A stretch of 64,000 nt of DNA, taken from positions 186,001-250,000 of the forward strand of contig NW_023501046.1 in assembly GCF_014066305.1 (NCBI RefSeq), given 5' to 3'. This document shows positions 55,129 through 64,000 of this stretch, in pieces (position 1 is the first letter of the stretch; each line of letters starts with the position of its first letter). Source of the stretch: Letharia columbiana. Taxonomy: Eukaryota > Ascomycota > Lecanoromycetes > Lecanorales > Parmeliaceae. Made by a program: the position numbers and the translations under genes. The notes under the pieces were generated by a model. It saw nothing but the letters and a program-made list of their open reading frames with translations. It searched no databases and was not told the origin of the DNA.

Positions 55129-57984
55129 GTGAAAGAAACACCGGCACTCGGTGCTGCAGCATTTCTTGGGCCTATAATGGCAACCTTTCCCTACAACCCT
55201 ACAAGGATCTTGTCTTCGCCCACCTCGGACGATATAATATACATTTTTCAACCTGGTACACCAGGCTCCCCCAATTCCCAGCTACTCGCGCTGAATACAA
55301 CGAGCACGCTCGGCGCTACAAATTTGCCCTGCTCAACCATCTCTCCAACGCTCCCTTTCTTAGATGGACCCCAAAGTGCCTACACACCTACAATTGACGA
55401 TAAAGGGAATATATTGGTGTACTCTGGCAATTGCAGTGATGCAGCGGAGGGGTCAACGTTCTGGCAGTTCACTCCTACAAGCGAAAGCTCGAACCTTAAC
55501 GGAACATGGAAAGAGCTCGACCTATCAATAGGAGGAGTGAGTGGTAATAATGTGCTGGACGGCGCGAACTATCTGGCGGCAGCTCTGGCCTTCTCCAGTA
55601 CGGTCAATGCCACCTCTGAGATGTACATCTTTGGAGGGATGTGCCCCAATTCGACTATCTCAACAGCAGATGATTGGACACAAGCGGCATACTATTCCAG
55701 CAGCATGTTGACCATACAACCCGATTCTCCCCCGGCTTCAACGTATTATCTTGGTATCACGTCAAGCAGAGGGCCACCGATTGCAGAGGCTGGGTTCACC
55801 ATTACCCCACTCATGCCAACCTTCTTCAATACAGGGAACGACAATAGTACCCAATCTCAGAATCAGAACTTCGTCCTGCTTGGAGGTCATACGCAAGCAG
55901 CCTTCATTAATATGTCCCAAGTGGCTCTCTTTTCAATGCCCGAACAAAGCTGGAGCTTCTTGCCTATAGAATCACCAGCAGATGACCCCAATACAGACCT
56001 CGCGGCTAGAGGTATGACCGCGGTCGACCCGAGATCCGGTCATACAGCCCTACTCACCTCAGATGGAAAGAGAGTCATTCTTTTTGGCGGATGGGTAGGA
56101 GATGTGACAAACCTAGCAGATCCGCAATTGGCAGTCCTCGAACTTGGGCAAGGATATGGTGGGAGCGGCGACTGGCAGTGGAGCGTACCAAGCCAAACTG
56201 GACCAGGTCTTGCTGATGGAACAGGAATATATGGTCATGGTGCCACGATGCTCCCAGGTGATGTCATGATGATTGTTGGAGGATATCAAATTCCGGCCTC
56301 CAGTGGCTCGAAGAGGAAACGGGCGGACCCTTCAGCAAGCGCCAACACATACTTTTTCAACACAACATCAAGCACATGGATCACAAGCTATGCTCATCCC
56401 AAAATTGCGACAAGCAATGGTTCTTCTAACAGCGCCGCCGCTAATTCGAATGCTGCTTCGAGGAGAGCTGGACTAGGAGCTGGACTCACTCTCGGCATCT
56501 TGGCGATCATCATCATTGTCGCTGTGTATTTCTGGTACAGTCGTCGATTGAAACGTCGCAGAGATGCACGGGAAGATGAGTTGCGCCATCTGTCAGCTGG
56601 TGCCCATGGAATTAGCTTGTATAATGATGGCTCTAGCCCTACTCCAGCCAGGCCACGTGAAATGACGACTGTGGATTTTGCAGAAGACAATCGGATGTCA
56701 CGAGAGCCTCAGCCACGGCCGCTTGGTCCTGGCGGATATTCCAATGGATCTGGCCGTAGCGAGCCTAACGCGGAGAGGACAGGCCTACTCTTCGAGATAC
56801 CAAGTCCTACACGAGGTTTGCGAAGGTCTCTATACTCTCGAGGAACGTATCAGCCCGCACCACGGTATGAGGATGGACGACAGACTCCCGGATTCAGTAC
56901 CATCCACCCAATTGATGAGCGCGATGAATATGATGAAGGACTCATCGGCGGAACGCAGTCGGGAGACAACGAAATGATGCAAAGAGACGGTCACAACGTG
57001 CTAAGCCACGTCCCAGTTCTGGACCCTTTCCATGACCCAGTGGGTAGTTCACGAACACCGTCACCACAGTCACCGCAGGACAGAGAGCATGAAGTCCGCA
57101 ACTGGGTGTCTGACTGGACAGTTGCGAATGCAATGATGCACTCTCAAGTGGGCCGCCTCTCGCCTGAAAAGAACGATCGAACATCTTCGACGCTTAGTGA
57201 CCAATCTTCCCGTTCTGGCTTGTCGTCTTATTCGATGCAGAACTCGGTCGGAAATTTGAGCAGGAGCCTATCACAGCGCTCGGCGGCGCTGTTCAGCACG
57301 ACTGCCTACCGCTCCACGAATGATACCACACCATCAGATCAATTACAAAGCGCACCACAACGTTACAGTCCTGAGCATCGGCGGTCTCGGTCCTTGACCC
57401 TCGACCCAGTTTTACGGCGGACTGCTGTTTCCGACACTTTGACCACCGCAGGCCCGTCTTTCCCTCAACTGCAATCAGAGGGCGAGGCATTGCTTGGCGA
57501 CTATACGGACTCCGGAGGACCATCCCCAACAAGAAGTCATAGTCGAGCAAGGGGTTGGATGGGGAGTGTACGTCGCGCGTTTTCTGGACTAGATCGAAGC
57601 GCTTCGACGTCGCCTGAGAACAACACAAGCAACTCGTCTTCGCCAACCAAGCGCGTTTTCTCGGAAGGTGGGCTGCCTCGGCGAGCAGCCAGCACAGGCG
57701 CTATGCTGTGGCAGAGAAGACAAGGTGCGAGGGACTGGGATGTCGGCGAGCAGGGAGGTAAAAGTGGTGAACATGAGCAGGATGGCAATGACGAAGAATG
57801 GGACGTTGAATCTGCCGTGGAGAGAAGGGTGGTGCAGGTGATGTTCACAGTGCCAAAAGAAAAGCTACGGGTGGTCAACCGGGGGCCTGATGGCGACGAT
57901 GAAAGCACTTTCAGCGCCGAGGTCAAAGAGGCAGGTGATGGAGTGGAGGATTTTGATAAGGGAAAAGGAAAGGAGAAAGAATAA
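55129..57984 (+). CDS. kelch-type single-pass membrane protein (5' exon not resolved)
   Basis: The frame runs 951 codons to the stop. Residues about 20-440 form a beta-propeller-like ectodomain with kelch-style repeats, such as MYIFGGMCPNSTI, NFVLLGGHTQAAF, RVILFGGWVGDV and VMMIVGGYQIP. Each has the GG pair, and N-linked glycosylation sites (NxS/T) are frequent. One membrane helix follows (GLTLGILAIIIIVAVYFWY) with the basic stop-transfer SRRLKRRRD, then a 500-residue disordered Ser-rich cytosolic tail. The frame begins at GTG directly after a TAG that could be an acceptor (55126-55128). A type I protein like this needs a signal peptide, so a first exon is expected upstream; the internal ATG at 55177 is a fallback start. 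Relatives are fungal cell-surface kelch proteins of unclear function. Confidence 0.82.
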   Translation: MKETPALGAAAFLGPIMATFPYNPTRILSSPTSDDIIYIFQPGTPGSPNSQLLALNTTSTLGATNLPCSTISPTLPFLDGPQSAYTPTIDDKGNILVYSGNCSDAAEGSTFWQFTPTSESSNLNGTWKELDLSIGGVSGNNVLDGANYLAAALAFSSTVNATSEMYIFGGMCPNSTISTADDWTQAAYYSSSMLTIQPDSPPASTYYLGITSSRGPPIAEAGFTITPLMPTFFNTGNDNSTQSQNQNFVLLGGHTQAAFINMSQVALFSMPEQSWSFLPIESPADDPNTDLAARGMTAVDPRSGHTALLTSDGKRVILFGGWVGDVTNLADPQLAVLELGQGYGGSGDWQWSVPSQTGPGLADGTGIYGHGATMLPGDVMMIVGGYQIPASSGSKRKRADPSASANTYFFNTTSSTWITSYAHPKIATSNGSSNSAAANSNAASRRAGLGAGLTLGILAIIIIVAVYFWYSRRLKRRRDAREDELRHLSAGAHGISLYNDGSSPTPARPREMTTVDFAEDNRMSREPQPRPLGPGGYSNGSGRSEPNAERTGLLFEIPSPTRGLRRSLYSRGTYQPAPRYEDGRQTPGFSTIHPIDERDEYDEGLIGGTQSGDNEMMQRDGHNVLSHVPVLDPFHDPVGSSRTPSPQSPQDREHEVRNWVSDWTVANAMMHSQVGRLSPEKNDRTSSTLSDQSSRSGLSSYSMQNSVGNLSRSLSQRSAALFSTTAYRSTNDTTPSDQLQSAPQRYSPEHRRSRSLTLDPVLRRTAVSDTLTTAGPSFPQLQSEGEALLGDYTDSGGPSPTRSHSRARGWMGSVRRAFSGLDRSASTSPENNTSNSSSPTKRVFSEGGLPRRAASTGAMLWQRRQGARDWDVGEQGGKSGEHEQDGNDEEWDVESAVERRVVQVMFTVPKEKLRVVNRGPDGDDESTFSAEVKEAGDGVEDFDKGKGKEKE

Positions 57985-59602
57985 GGCGTTCGAGGCATTC
58001 TTCGCAGGATGCGATACTACTTTTGTTCATGTGGATTATCTAGGGAAAATTTTATCGGGCAAATTGACATACGGGAGGACCTATGGGATACTATTGGCAG
58101 CAATGTCAGCGAGCGTGTGAATATAGAGTACATGTATGTCATCAGTCTCCAATTTCCAATCGAATCCAAAATCACATCATCATTCACGTTGTGTCTTACC
58201 TGTTCACGGCGACGCGAGCGAGTCCTGATTGTCTGCCTCACAGAGCCAGCGAGCACGAGCGGGGCTGTGCTCAGGCAGCGGGTCCGCAGCATAGGAGAGG
58301 GAGATGAAACAGCAAGTTGAGGTTTAGAACAGGAGGCAACAAGGAGGCTGAGCGCCTGAGCTATCCAAATACTTGTAGTCAGCTACTGCCGTCTAGCATG
58401 CTTCTAACGCCCTTCTACCGCATCAGAGGGGAAAGATTGGTATGAAAGTGGAATACTCGTATCTTATCCATTATTTCGCGCTAGGTAAGGCAATGCAGGC
58501 TTCCTCTGCCTCCTAACTCCTTAAGGTTTAGCGCGTAATCTTGTACTTTGCTTTAGACGCCGGGATTTTGGACCTCAGGAGAGGATTGAGAGAAGTGTCG
58601 TACCAAACAAGATCTGTTCTATTCCTGGCTTGTCGCATCATCTATATCTTCATCTTCATCTTCATTCCAGAACCCTCGTCTCCAACATCAGACTACTAAA
58701 GTACTCGCCCACATATCCATCGTATTAATTCGCCGACAAGCGCACCGTCACCCCCCCGACTTCCCCCTTCCCCCCCACAATCGATAGCCCATACACGCCC
58801 ATACCCCAGACCAATCCACCAACTTCAGCCGGTAGCGAAAAGAGTCACTTTAGGTGTGGAGCCTCTACTTGCCCGATCTCATATTTTGCGCAGCCTCAGG
58901 GCTTAGACTCTGATATCCACTCTTACCCTTTTCAGACTTCCATGCTAACACATTCATGTTGACCGAATAGCGTTCCACGATCCTGCTCTCATAACAGCGT
59001 GTTACCTGTATGATCTCCACTCGACCTTAACGCTTCGAATTCCGTCACTGCGTCATAATCGTTTGGTGTAAACCTTCTCTATTCTACCTTGCGGAGCGCC
59101 TGAATACAAGAGTATTCCTGCCTACCCAATAATATCCATCATATCAACACACAAGGCCACGTCCTGATATCTACAAAACTACTTGTCCACAAGATCGCTC
59201 GCTACCGTCAAATCTCAATGCGCATTCCATTCGGAGTCAGCTTCTAGAAGCGGAGAAAACATCCCTCGAGGCCCCCAATAGAGACACACAACAACGGTCG
59301 ATCCCGCTCGAAACACTGTTTCTGCCTGAAACAGACGCCGATCGCCGACTGTTCGCCCCCATCCAAGAGGCGAGCAAAGGAGGCATTGCTCAGCGTTCCT
59401 CCTCTTGTCAGGAGGACTCGCACCGACTACCCTTGCACAGCCCCAAAACACAACATCATAGCTCTCGAGCGTACTGGAGCAGATCTTCAAGAGCGCCCTA
59501 CATCGTCTCAAGGCTAGACTCCGCAGCCTACTGAGCACGGGATAGCTGGTTCAACCGAGCGCATTTTCGACCTAATAAAAGCATATAGGAACCTCGTCAA
59601 AC
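57985..59602. other. intergenic and long leader before CrzA-like gene
   Basis: About 1.6 kb. Pyrimidine-rich on the plus strand from about 58690 onwards (CACCCCCCCGACTTCCCCC near 58750), which fits the upstream region and 5' leader of the next gene. No supported gene. Confidence 0.5.
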
Positions 59603-61906
59603 ATGATGGAAACTCAACAACACCGTGGGAGGTCGTTGTCGGCCGGGCGCCAGTCTGACCCCCGTATAAGACATTCTCCATCGCCACAAAATCGTCATAA
59701 CCAATCATCGCCTTCAGGCCTCCCAACCACTTCTACAAACTTCACGTCTCAGGCTTTCGACTCGAACCTCTCCACTACAGCTGGGACTGGTCTACAGTAC
59801 GGCTTGTCTCCCTCATATATGAACGGGTCTGCTCTGCAACCGCAATTTCAACAACACGTGCTACCCAGCAACGACTTCGGTGATCAGAGGTTTGAGCAGT
59901 CATATCAGCAAAATGGTCTAGATCAAAGTTTTGGGCAAGACTCTTCACACATCAACGGTCGACAAGAGGGTCAGTCATATCAATCAGATCCGCTTGGACT
60001 GGGAGCCAATCTGTCCGACTACCGCCAACAAGACTTCGGCGTGAAGCAGGAACAGTCCTACGAACACAGCTTCATACTAGACCCTCAATTGGACCCGCCC
60101 CAGCAGAACCACATAAACCCGGCAGACATAATGAGTAATATTTCCTCACCGCAAATCATGAACCCAACTCCGCCGAGCCTCATGCCGCCAGATGCACATT
60201 CATCAGGACCAGCTTCCCCAATTACGAATCAAGGCCAGCAATGGTCTCCACATCATTCTCGACATGCTTCGCTGGATCCATCCGCTGCCTTCACGAACGG
60301 GCACCAATCGGCAGAATGGTCGGGAATGCTCACAGGATCGCAATTCCAGAACCACCGGAGGGCTCCATCAGAGCATTCCGATGTTTCATCTTCCGTTGCA
60401 CCTTCACCTTACATGGCACAGCAAGATACTTTCGACACTTTCGACCAGAACCCATCGCCAATGTTGAACCCCCAGCAGGACGAACAGCTTTACCAAGGAG
60501 GCCTAGGCATCGAGTCATTTACCCTGTCAGAACCACAGCAGCGGAGGAATAGTCCGAGACATAGCCCTTTTGTGTCACCACGCATGTCCCCTCAGCCTGG
60601 AATGGGACTTGCCCAAGAAAACAATTTCATGCCTTTGTCCCAGGCAAATAACAACTTCAATGGAGGTCCTGGATCGGAGTTGTACACCAACAATCAAGCA
60701 GAAACTTTTCCTCCATTCCAACACGAAGAGAGACTAGGTTCGAACGACATGGGTCAGGCTGCTCAAATGGTACCACCCGAGATCAACGTTGAATATGCAC
60801 CCACGACGCGTCAGCAAAGCTTCGAGCCTCCAAGATATGAGCAGCCTGACATGGATGCATTGAGTCCTCCGGACAGAGGTGACTTTCGCCCTGTTCCACT
60901 CTTGACGCGACCTACTAACAACGAACCAGGTCGAAAAGGGCGCATGCGTGCCAAATCAGATACCAACCTATATTCACGCCCAGCGACTCCCAGCTCTTCG
61001 CACTCGACCTTGGGCTCCACCGACTCACACATCGATCAACGACATCGATCTCTCTCGCCATATGACATGGGTTATTCCCCTAGCGTTTCCAGCTCCAGAG
61101 AAACTTCGCCCGCACCTAGATCACCGTCTCGCCGCTCGTCGACCTCTTCGATCCCGAATCGTGATTACATCCTCGAGCTTGCCGACCCGAGTCGACCACC
61201 GGCTTCTGGAACGGAAAAGCGGATTCAAAAACATCCTGCCACGTTCCAATGCACCCTCTGCCCCAAGAAGTTTACTCGTGCTTACAATCTCCGATCGCAT
61301 CTTCGCACTCATACGGACGAGCGACCATTCGTATGCACAGTCTGTGGCAAGGCTTTCGCTCGTCAACATGATCGCAAAAGGCATGAGGGGTTGCACAGCG
61401 GAGAGAAGAAATTTGTTTGCCGTGGTGAGCTTGGCACAGGCGGCAGCTGGGGATGCGGCAGAAGATTTGCTCGTGCGGACGCTCTCGGCAGGCATTTCCG
61501 AAGCGAAGCCGGCAGAGTCTGCATCAAGCCATTGCTCGATGAAGAGGCGATGGAGCGACAGCGTGTATTCGACGAGCAGATGATGAACCAGAGCATGCAA
61601 GTTGGTGGTATGGCGCCTCAGCCACCTATGAACGGCAACCAGAACGGTGGCTTTGCTCTCCCCGCTGCACTGTTGTTGCAGTACCCGGCTTTGCAGGGTC
61701 TGCAGTGGGATCAACTCGGTCAGCCTGGAGCTGGTGAGGAAGGAGAGATTAGTGGTCGGAGCAGCTTTGATGCCAGTAGCGGTGGGGAGTACTTTGATGA
61801 GGCCGAGGAAGCTGGCTATGTGAGTGGGCCTGGCACGGCATACTCGACCAATAACGGCTGGGAAGGGGAGCTGGGGAGGGGTTGGGCGAGCGATTACGGA
61901 GAGTGA
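59603..61906 (+). CDS. crzA: CrzA/Crz1-like calcineurin-responsive C2H2 transcription factor
   Basis: Single-exon gene of 767 residues. A long Gln/Ser/Pro-rich N-terminal half is followed by three zinc fingers at about residues 548-640. Finger one is [20 protein letters not shown] ending RTH, finger two is [20 protein letters not shown] ending GLH, and the atypical third is [18 protein letters not shown] and [11 protein letters not shown]. This three-finger block with the expanded third finger is diagnostic for the CrzA family, which activates Ca2+ stress and cell-wall genes when calcineurin dephosphorylates it. [10 protein letters not shown] at about residues 391-400 resembles the PxIxIT calcineurin-docking motif, and Ser-rich patches ([10 protein letters not shown]) fit phosphorylation control. 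The start is MMET; the second ATG at 59606 is equally possible. Confidence 0.93.
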   Translation: MMETQQHRGRSLSAGRQSDPRIRHSPSPQNRHNQSSPSGLPTTSTNFTSQAFDSNLSTTAGTGLQYGLSPSYMNGSALQPQFQQHVLPSNDFGDQRFEQSYQQNGLDQSFGQDSSHINGRQEGQSYQSDPLGLGANLSDYRQQDFGVKQEQSYEHSFILDPQLDPPQQNHINPADIMSNISSPQIMNPTPPSLMPPDAHSSGPASPITNQGQQWSPHHSRHASLDPSAAFTNGHQSAEWSGMLTGSQFQNHRRAPSEHSDVSSSVAPSPYMAQQDTFDTFDQNPSPMLNPQQDEQLYQGGLGIESFTLSEPQQRRNSPRHSPFVSPRMSPQPGMGLAQENNFMPLSQANNNFNGGPGSELYTNNQAETFPPFQHEERLGSNDMGQAAQMVPPEINVEYAPTTRQQSFEPPRYEQPDMDALSPPDRGDFRPVPLLTRPTNNEPGRKGRMRAKSDTNLYSRPATPSSSHSTLGSTDSHIDQRHRSLSPYDMGYSPSVSSSRETSPAPRSPSRRSSTSSIPNRDYILELADPSRPPASGTEKRIQKHPATFQCTLCPKKFTRAYNLRSHLRTHTDERPFVCTVCGKAFARQHDRKRHEGLHSGEKKFVCRGELGTGGSWGCGRRFARADALGRHFRSEAGRVCIKPLLDEEAMERQRVFDEQMMNQSMQVGGMAPQPPMNGNQNGGFALPAALLLQYPALQGLQWDQLGQPGAGEEGEISGRSSFDASSGGEYFDEAEEAGYVSGPGTAYSTNNGWEGELGRGWASDYGE

Positions 61907-63189
61907 ATCACTGACGGCTGTATCATGATGCACATGTCACCTGGATCTTGTTTCAACTTGTTTCATAATGTCGGTCATTCTTTTCGGAGGAAATATACCC
62001 ATTGCTGTTGGGATGCTGGACGGATTCACACATCAAGCTGGCTTCCATGGGGAAGGAGCTCAGCACAGGCGCAGGGATTACAACTGTTTCATCGTGGCTG
62101 CTGTACCCTCCAGCGAGTGATGGCTGGGAGTCACATAGACTTGCTTGTTGCATACCATTTTCATTGTTGATGATGATGAATTGAGTGTCTGAATACAGCA
62201 ATCGCTCGATGCAGTCCATCTTACTTGGAGGATTCACATTTAATTACCCTGCGGCGTCAGCTCCGACCGTGAAGCTATCATGGTGAAGTAGAAGTACCTC
62301 CATCGGTATGAGAAAAGGCGAAGAAGGCTCGTCCATATCACAACAGGGGCCTCTACATCGGCCGAGCCTAATGCCGGGGAATACGAATCCGGATTTGATA
62401 TGCGCCACTGAACTCGATGCCTGTCAGCCAGACCAAGTCTCACAAGTTTTCAATGTACTCTAGACAACCCGAGAAACATCTTAGGTATATCAGAAGTGAT
62501 CGAGTCGGAAATGTAGTGTCTTAGGCAGAAAAAGAAAAGTGATAGGAAGCATCCCTTTTTATTGCCACTGTGAAGTAACTAGTTAAGGGGGACTGGGGGG
62601 GGCTTAGCCTTATGAGAAAGGTCACGCCGTTGCCTAGGCCGCAACCAACGAATCAATCAATCAATCAATCAATCAGCAGCTTACTTCGTTTTAAACTAAA
62701 GTAAGTAAAGTAAAGTAAAGTAAAGTAGCTTAGGGAACCCACCTACACAAGATAACCGCCTCGAGCCTGCGATTAGCCTCAAGACTTTACTTCCCATCGT
62801 CCAACAACATCACTTCACATCCCCCAGAAACTAAATACCTTACATACATACATCACACGAGCACTCTCTTCTGCTTCTACTTTTACTTCTACTTCTACTT
62901 CTACCACTTGAACTCCTTCAATTTCTATCTGTCCTTGTCCTCAAACACAACCACTGCATAGGGAGTGCGCACCACAACCTACCTCCCGCAAGCACTAAGC
63001 CTGCGTCGTTTGACCAGTACGTCCTTCTCACCAAACATCAAACCTGCCTCGCTCAACAACCACCTCCACCATTTAACACCCCTCTCCATCTCAACTCCCA
63101 CACATTTTCATCTGCGCAGTATATATTGCTACACTTCTTGACTCTCATCCAAGCAAGGCCGGTCTTGCTGACGTGTACACCCGTACAGC
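61907..63189. other. intergenic with simple repeats; Rho1 promoter
   Basis: About 1.3 kb. It contains (AATC)n at 62651-62675, (TAAAG)n at 62699-62727 and a CTTCTA-type repeat at 62873-62904, then CT-rich leader sequence. The start of the Rho1 gene follows. No gene is supported between. Confidence 0.6.
62651..62727. repeat. two microsatellites: (AATC)n and (TAAAG)n
   Basis: AATC is repeated about six times from 62651 to 62675. After a short spacer, AGTAAAGTAAAGTAAAG continues to 62727. Confidence 0.85.
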
Positions 63190-64000
63190 ATGGCTGAAAT
63201 CCGACGCAAGCTCGTCATCGTTGGCGACGGTGCCTGCGGAAAGACCTGTCTCCTAATGTAAGTGTCTCCCTTTCCGCTGTCACCATCGCATACGACCCCG
63301 CCCTGCATACCGCTTGCTGACTTCGGCCTTCTTCATCAGCGTCTTCTCCAAGGGCACCTTCCCAGAGGTCAGCATTCCCAGTATCCCATGCCCCGCGTCA
63401 CGCGAGCTTCTACACTTGCCAGCACCAACTGAGCATCGCCACATGTCGACCCTTCCGACTGCCTCCCCCTAGCTACAGCACTGACATCTCCGCTATAGGT
63501 GTACGTCCCCACGGTCTTTGAAAACTACGTTGCCGATGTCGAGGTCGACGGGAAGCACGTCGAATTAGCCTTATGGGATACGGCAGGACAAGAAGATTAT
63601 GACCGTCTCCGTCCACTCTCGTACCCCGATAGCCACGTCATTCTCATTTGCTTCGCCGTCGACTCGCCCGACTCACTGGATAACGTGCAGGAGAAGGTAC
63701 GAGGCACCCCCCGACACAAAATATGCTTTGACATCGCCCTACGGCTATCGAAGAGAACGAAACACTGATACTATTGTTTACACAGTGGATATCCGAGGTG
63801 CTGCATTTCTGCCAAGGTCTCCCGATCATCCTCGTCGGATGTAAGAAAGATCTTCGGTATGACCAGAAGACGATCGAGGAGTTGCATAAGACGTCTCAGA
63901 AGCCTGTGACCCCAGAGCAGGTAAGTTTCTCAAAAGACTGGAGAGAAAGCCGCTCGAAAGCATACTGCACCTTGAACCTCCCGCGCAGCCGGTCGCTAGA
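63190..64000 (+). CDS. rho1: Rho1 small GTPase (3' end outside window)
   Basis: Exons 63190-63257, 63340-63367, 63499-63696 and 63786-63920, then probably 63989 onward, with introns of 82, 131, 89 and about 68 bp. The spliced start reads [20 protein letters not shown] (P-loop), [20 protein letters not shown] (switch I with the effector Thr), then [20 protein letters not shown] (switch II), [16 protein letters not shown] and [13 protein letters not shown] (base-binding site). The C-terminal CAAX part lies beyond the edge. Rho1 controls beta-glucan synthase, the cell-wall integrity pathway and actin (family knowledge). Intron positions after LLI, PE and QEK are clear from the phases. Confidence 0.96.

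Noticed and set aside
1..64000. tRNA or rRNA genes
   Set aside because: I saw no convincing internal A/B-box pair or rRNA segment, but an RNA search tool was not available, so small RNA genes could be missed.

Overview
The window is nuclear DNA of a filamentous ascomycete (Pezizomycotina). The evidence is many short GT-AG introns of about 50-80 bp with CTNAC-type branch sites, small intergenic gaps, genes on both strands, and fungus-typical proteins: a Zn2Cys6 regulator, a CrzA-like zinc finger factor, Ima1, Aim19, a fungal Met6-type methionine synthase and long disordered proteins. I cannot fix the class from sequence alone. All spliced models below come from reading frames, splice signals and remembered family motifs. 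No alignment or expression data were available.

Layout. 1-972 (-): PH-domain protein cut by the window edge. 2554-5368 (+): Zn2Cys6 regulator. 6727-7476 (+): C-terminal half of an MLH3-type MutL protein with no visible N-terminal half. 7739-8588 (-): degenerate coding remnants. 8921-10567 (-): F-box protein. 12750-13937 (-): RGS-domain protein. 15735-17944 (-): RUS/DUF647 membrane protein, assembled from eight exons that include 13-nt and 7-nt micro-exons. 18845-21604 (+) and 23110-26184 (-): two long disordered proteins whose convergent 3' gap holds an inverted-repeat element and a 45-bp minisatellite. 26867-29370 (-): methionine synthase. 29883-30888 (+): steroid 5-alpha-reductase-like protein. 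33757-37791 (+): SNF1-activating/CaMKK-like kinase. 38268-39142 (-): ALG14, head to head with 39590-42100 (+) Ima1. 42480-43224 (+): decayed pseudogene. 44444-45169 (+): internally deleted nitrilase. 45626-47830 (+): CRAL-TRIO/RhoGAP protein. 48191-48673 (-): Aim19, head to head with 48992-50198 (+), an Hlj1-like J-protein. 50657-54182 (+): UFD2 E4 ligase. 55129-57984 (+): kelch membrane protein. 59603-61906 (+): CrzA-like factor. 63190-64000 (+): Rho1 GTPase, cut by the edge.

Most genes are housekeeping or signalling genes. Several act at the ER or nuclear envelope (ALG14, Ima1, the J-protein, UFD2, the reductase). Others concern cell wall and calcium signalling (Rho1, RhoGAP, CrzA, RGS). 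They do not form an obvious cluster or pathway.

The unusual content is structural. It comprises two hairpin-type elements whose arms both begin CTCGTG, a minisatellite with higher-order structure and an open 15-residue frame, two related introner-like sequences, the micro-exons of the RUS gene, and three damaged or partial enzyme genes (MLH3, nitrilase and the 42-43 kb pseudogene). I did not find a convincing new multi-gene system.
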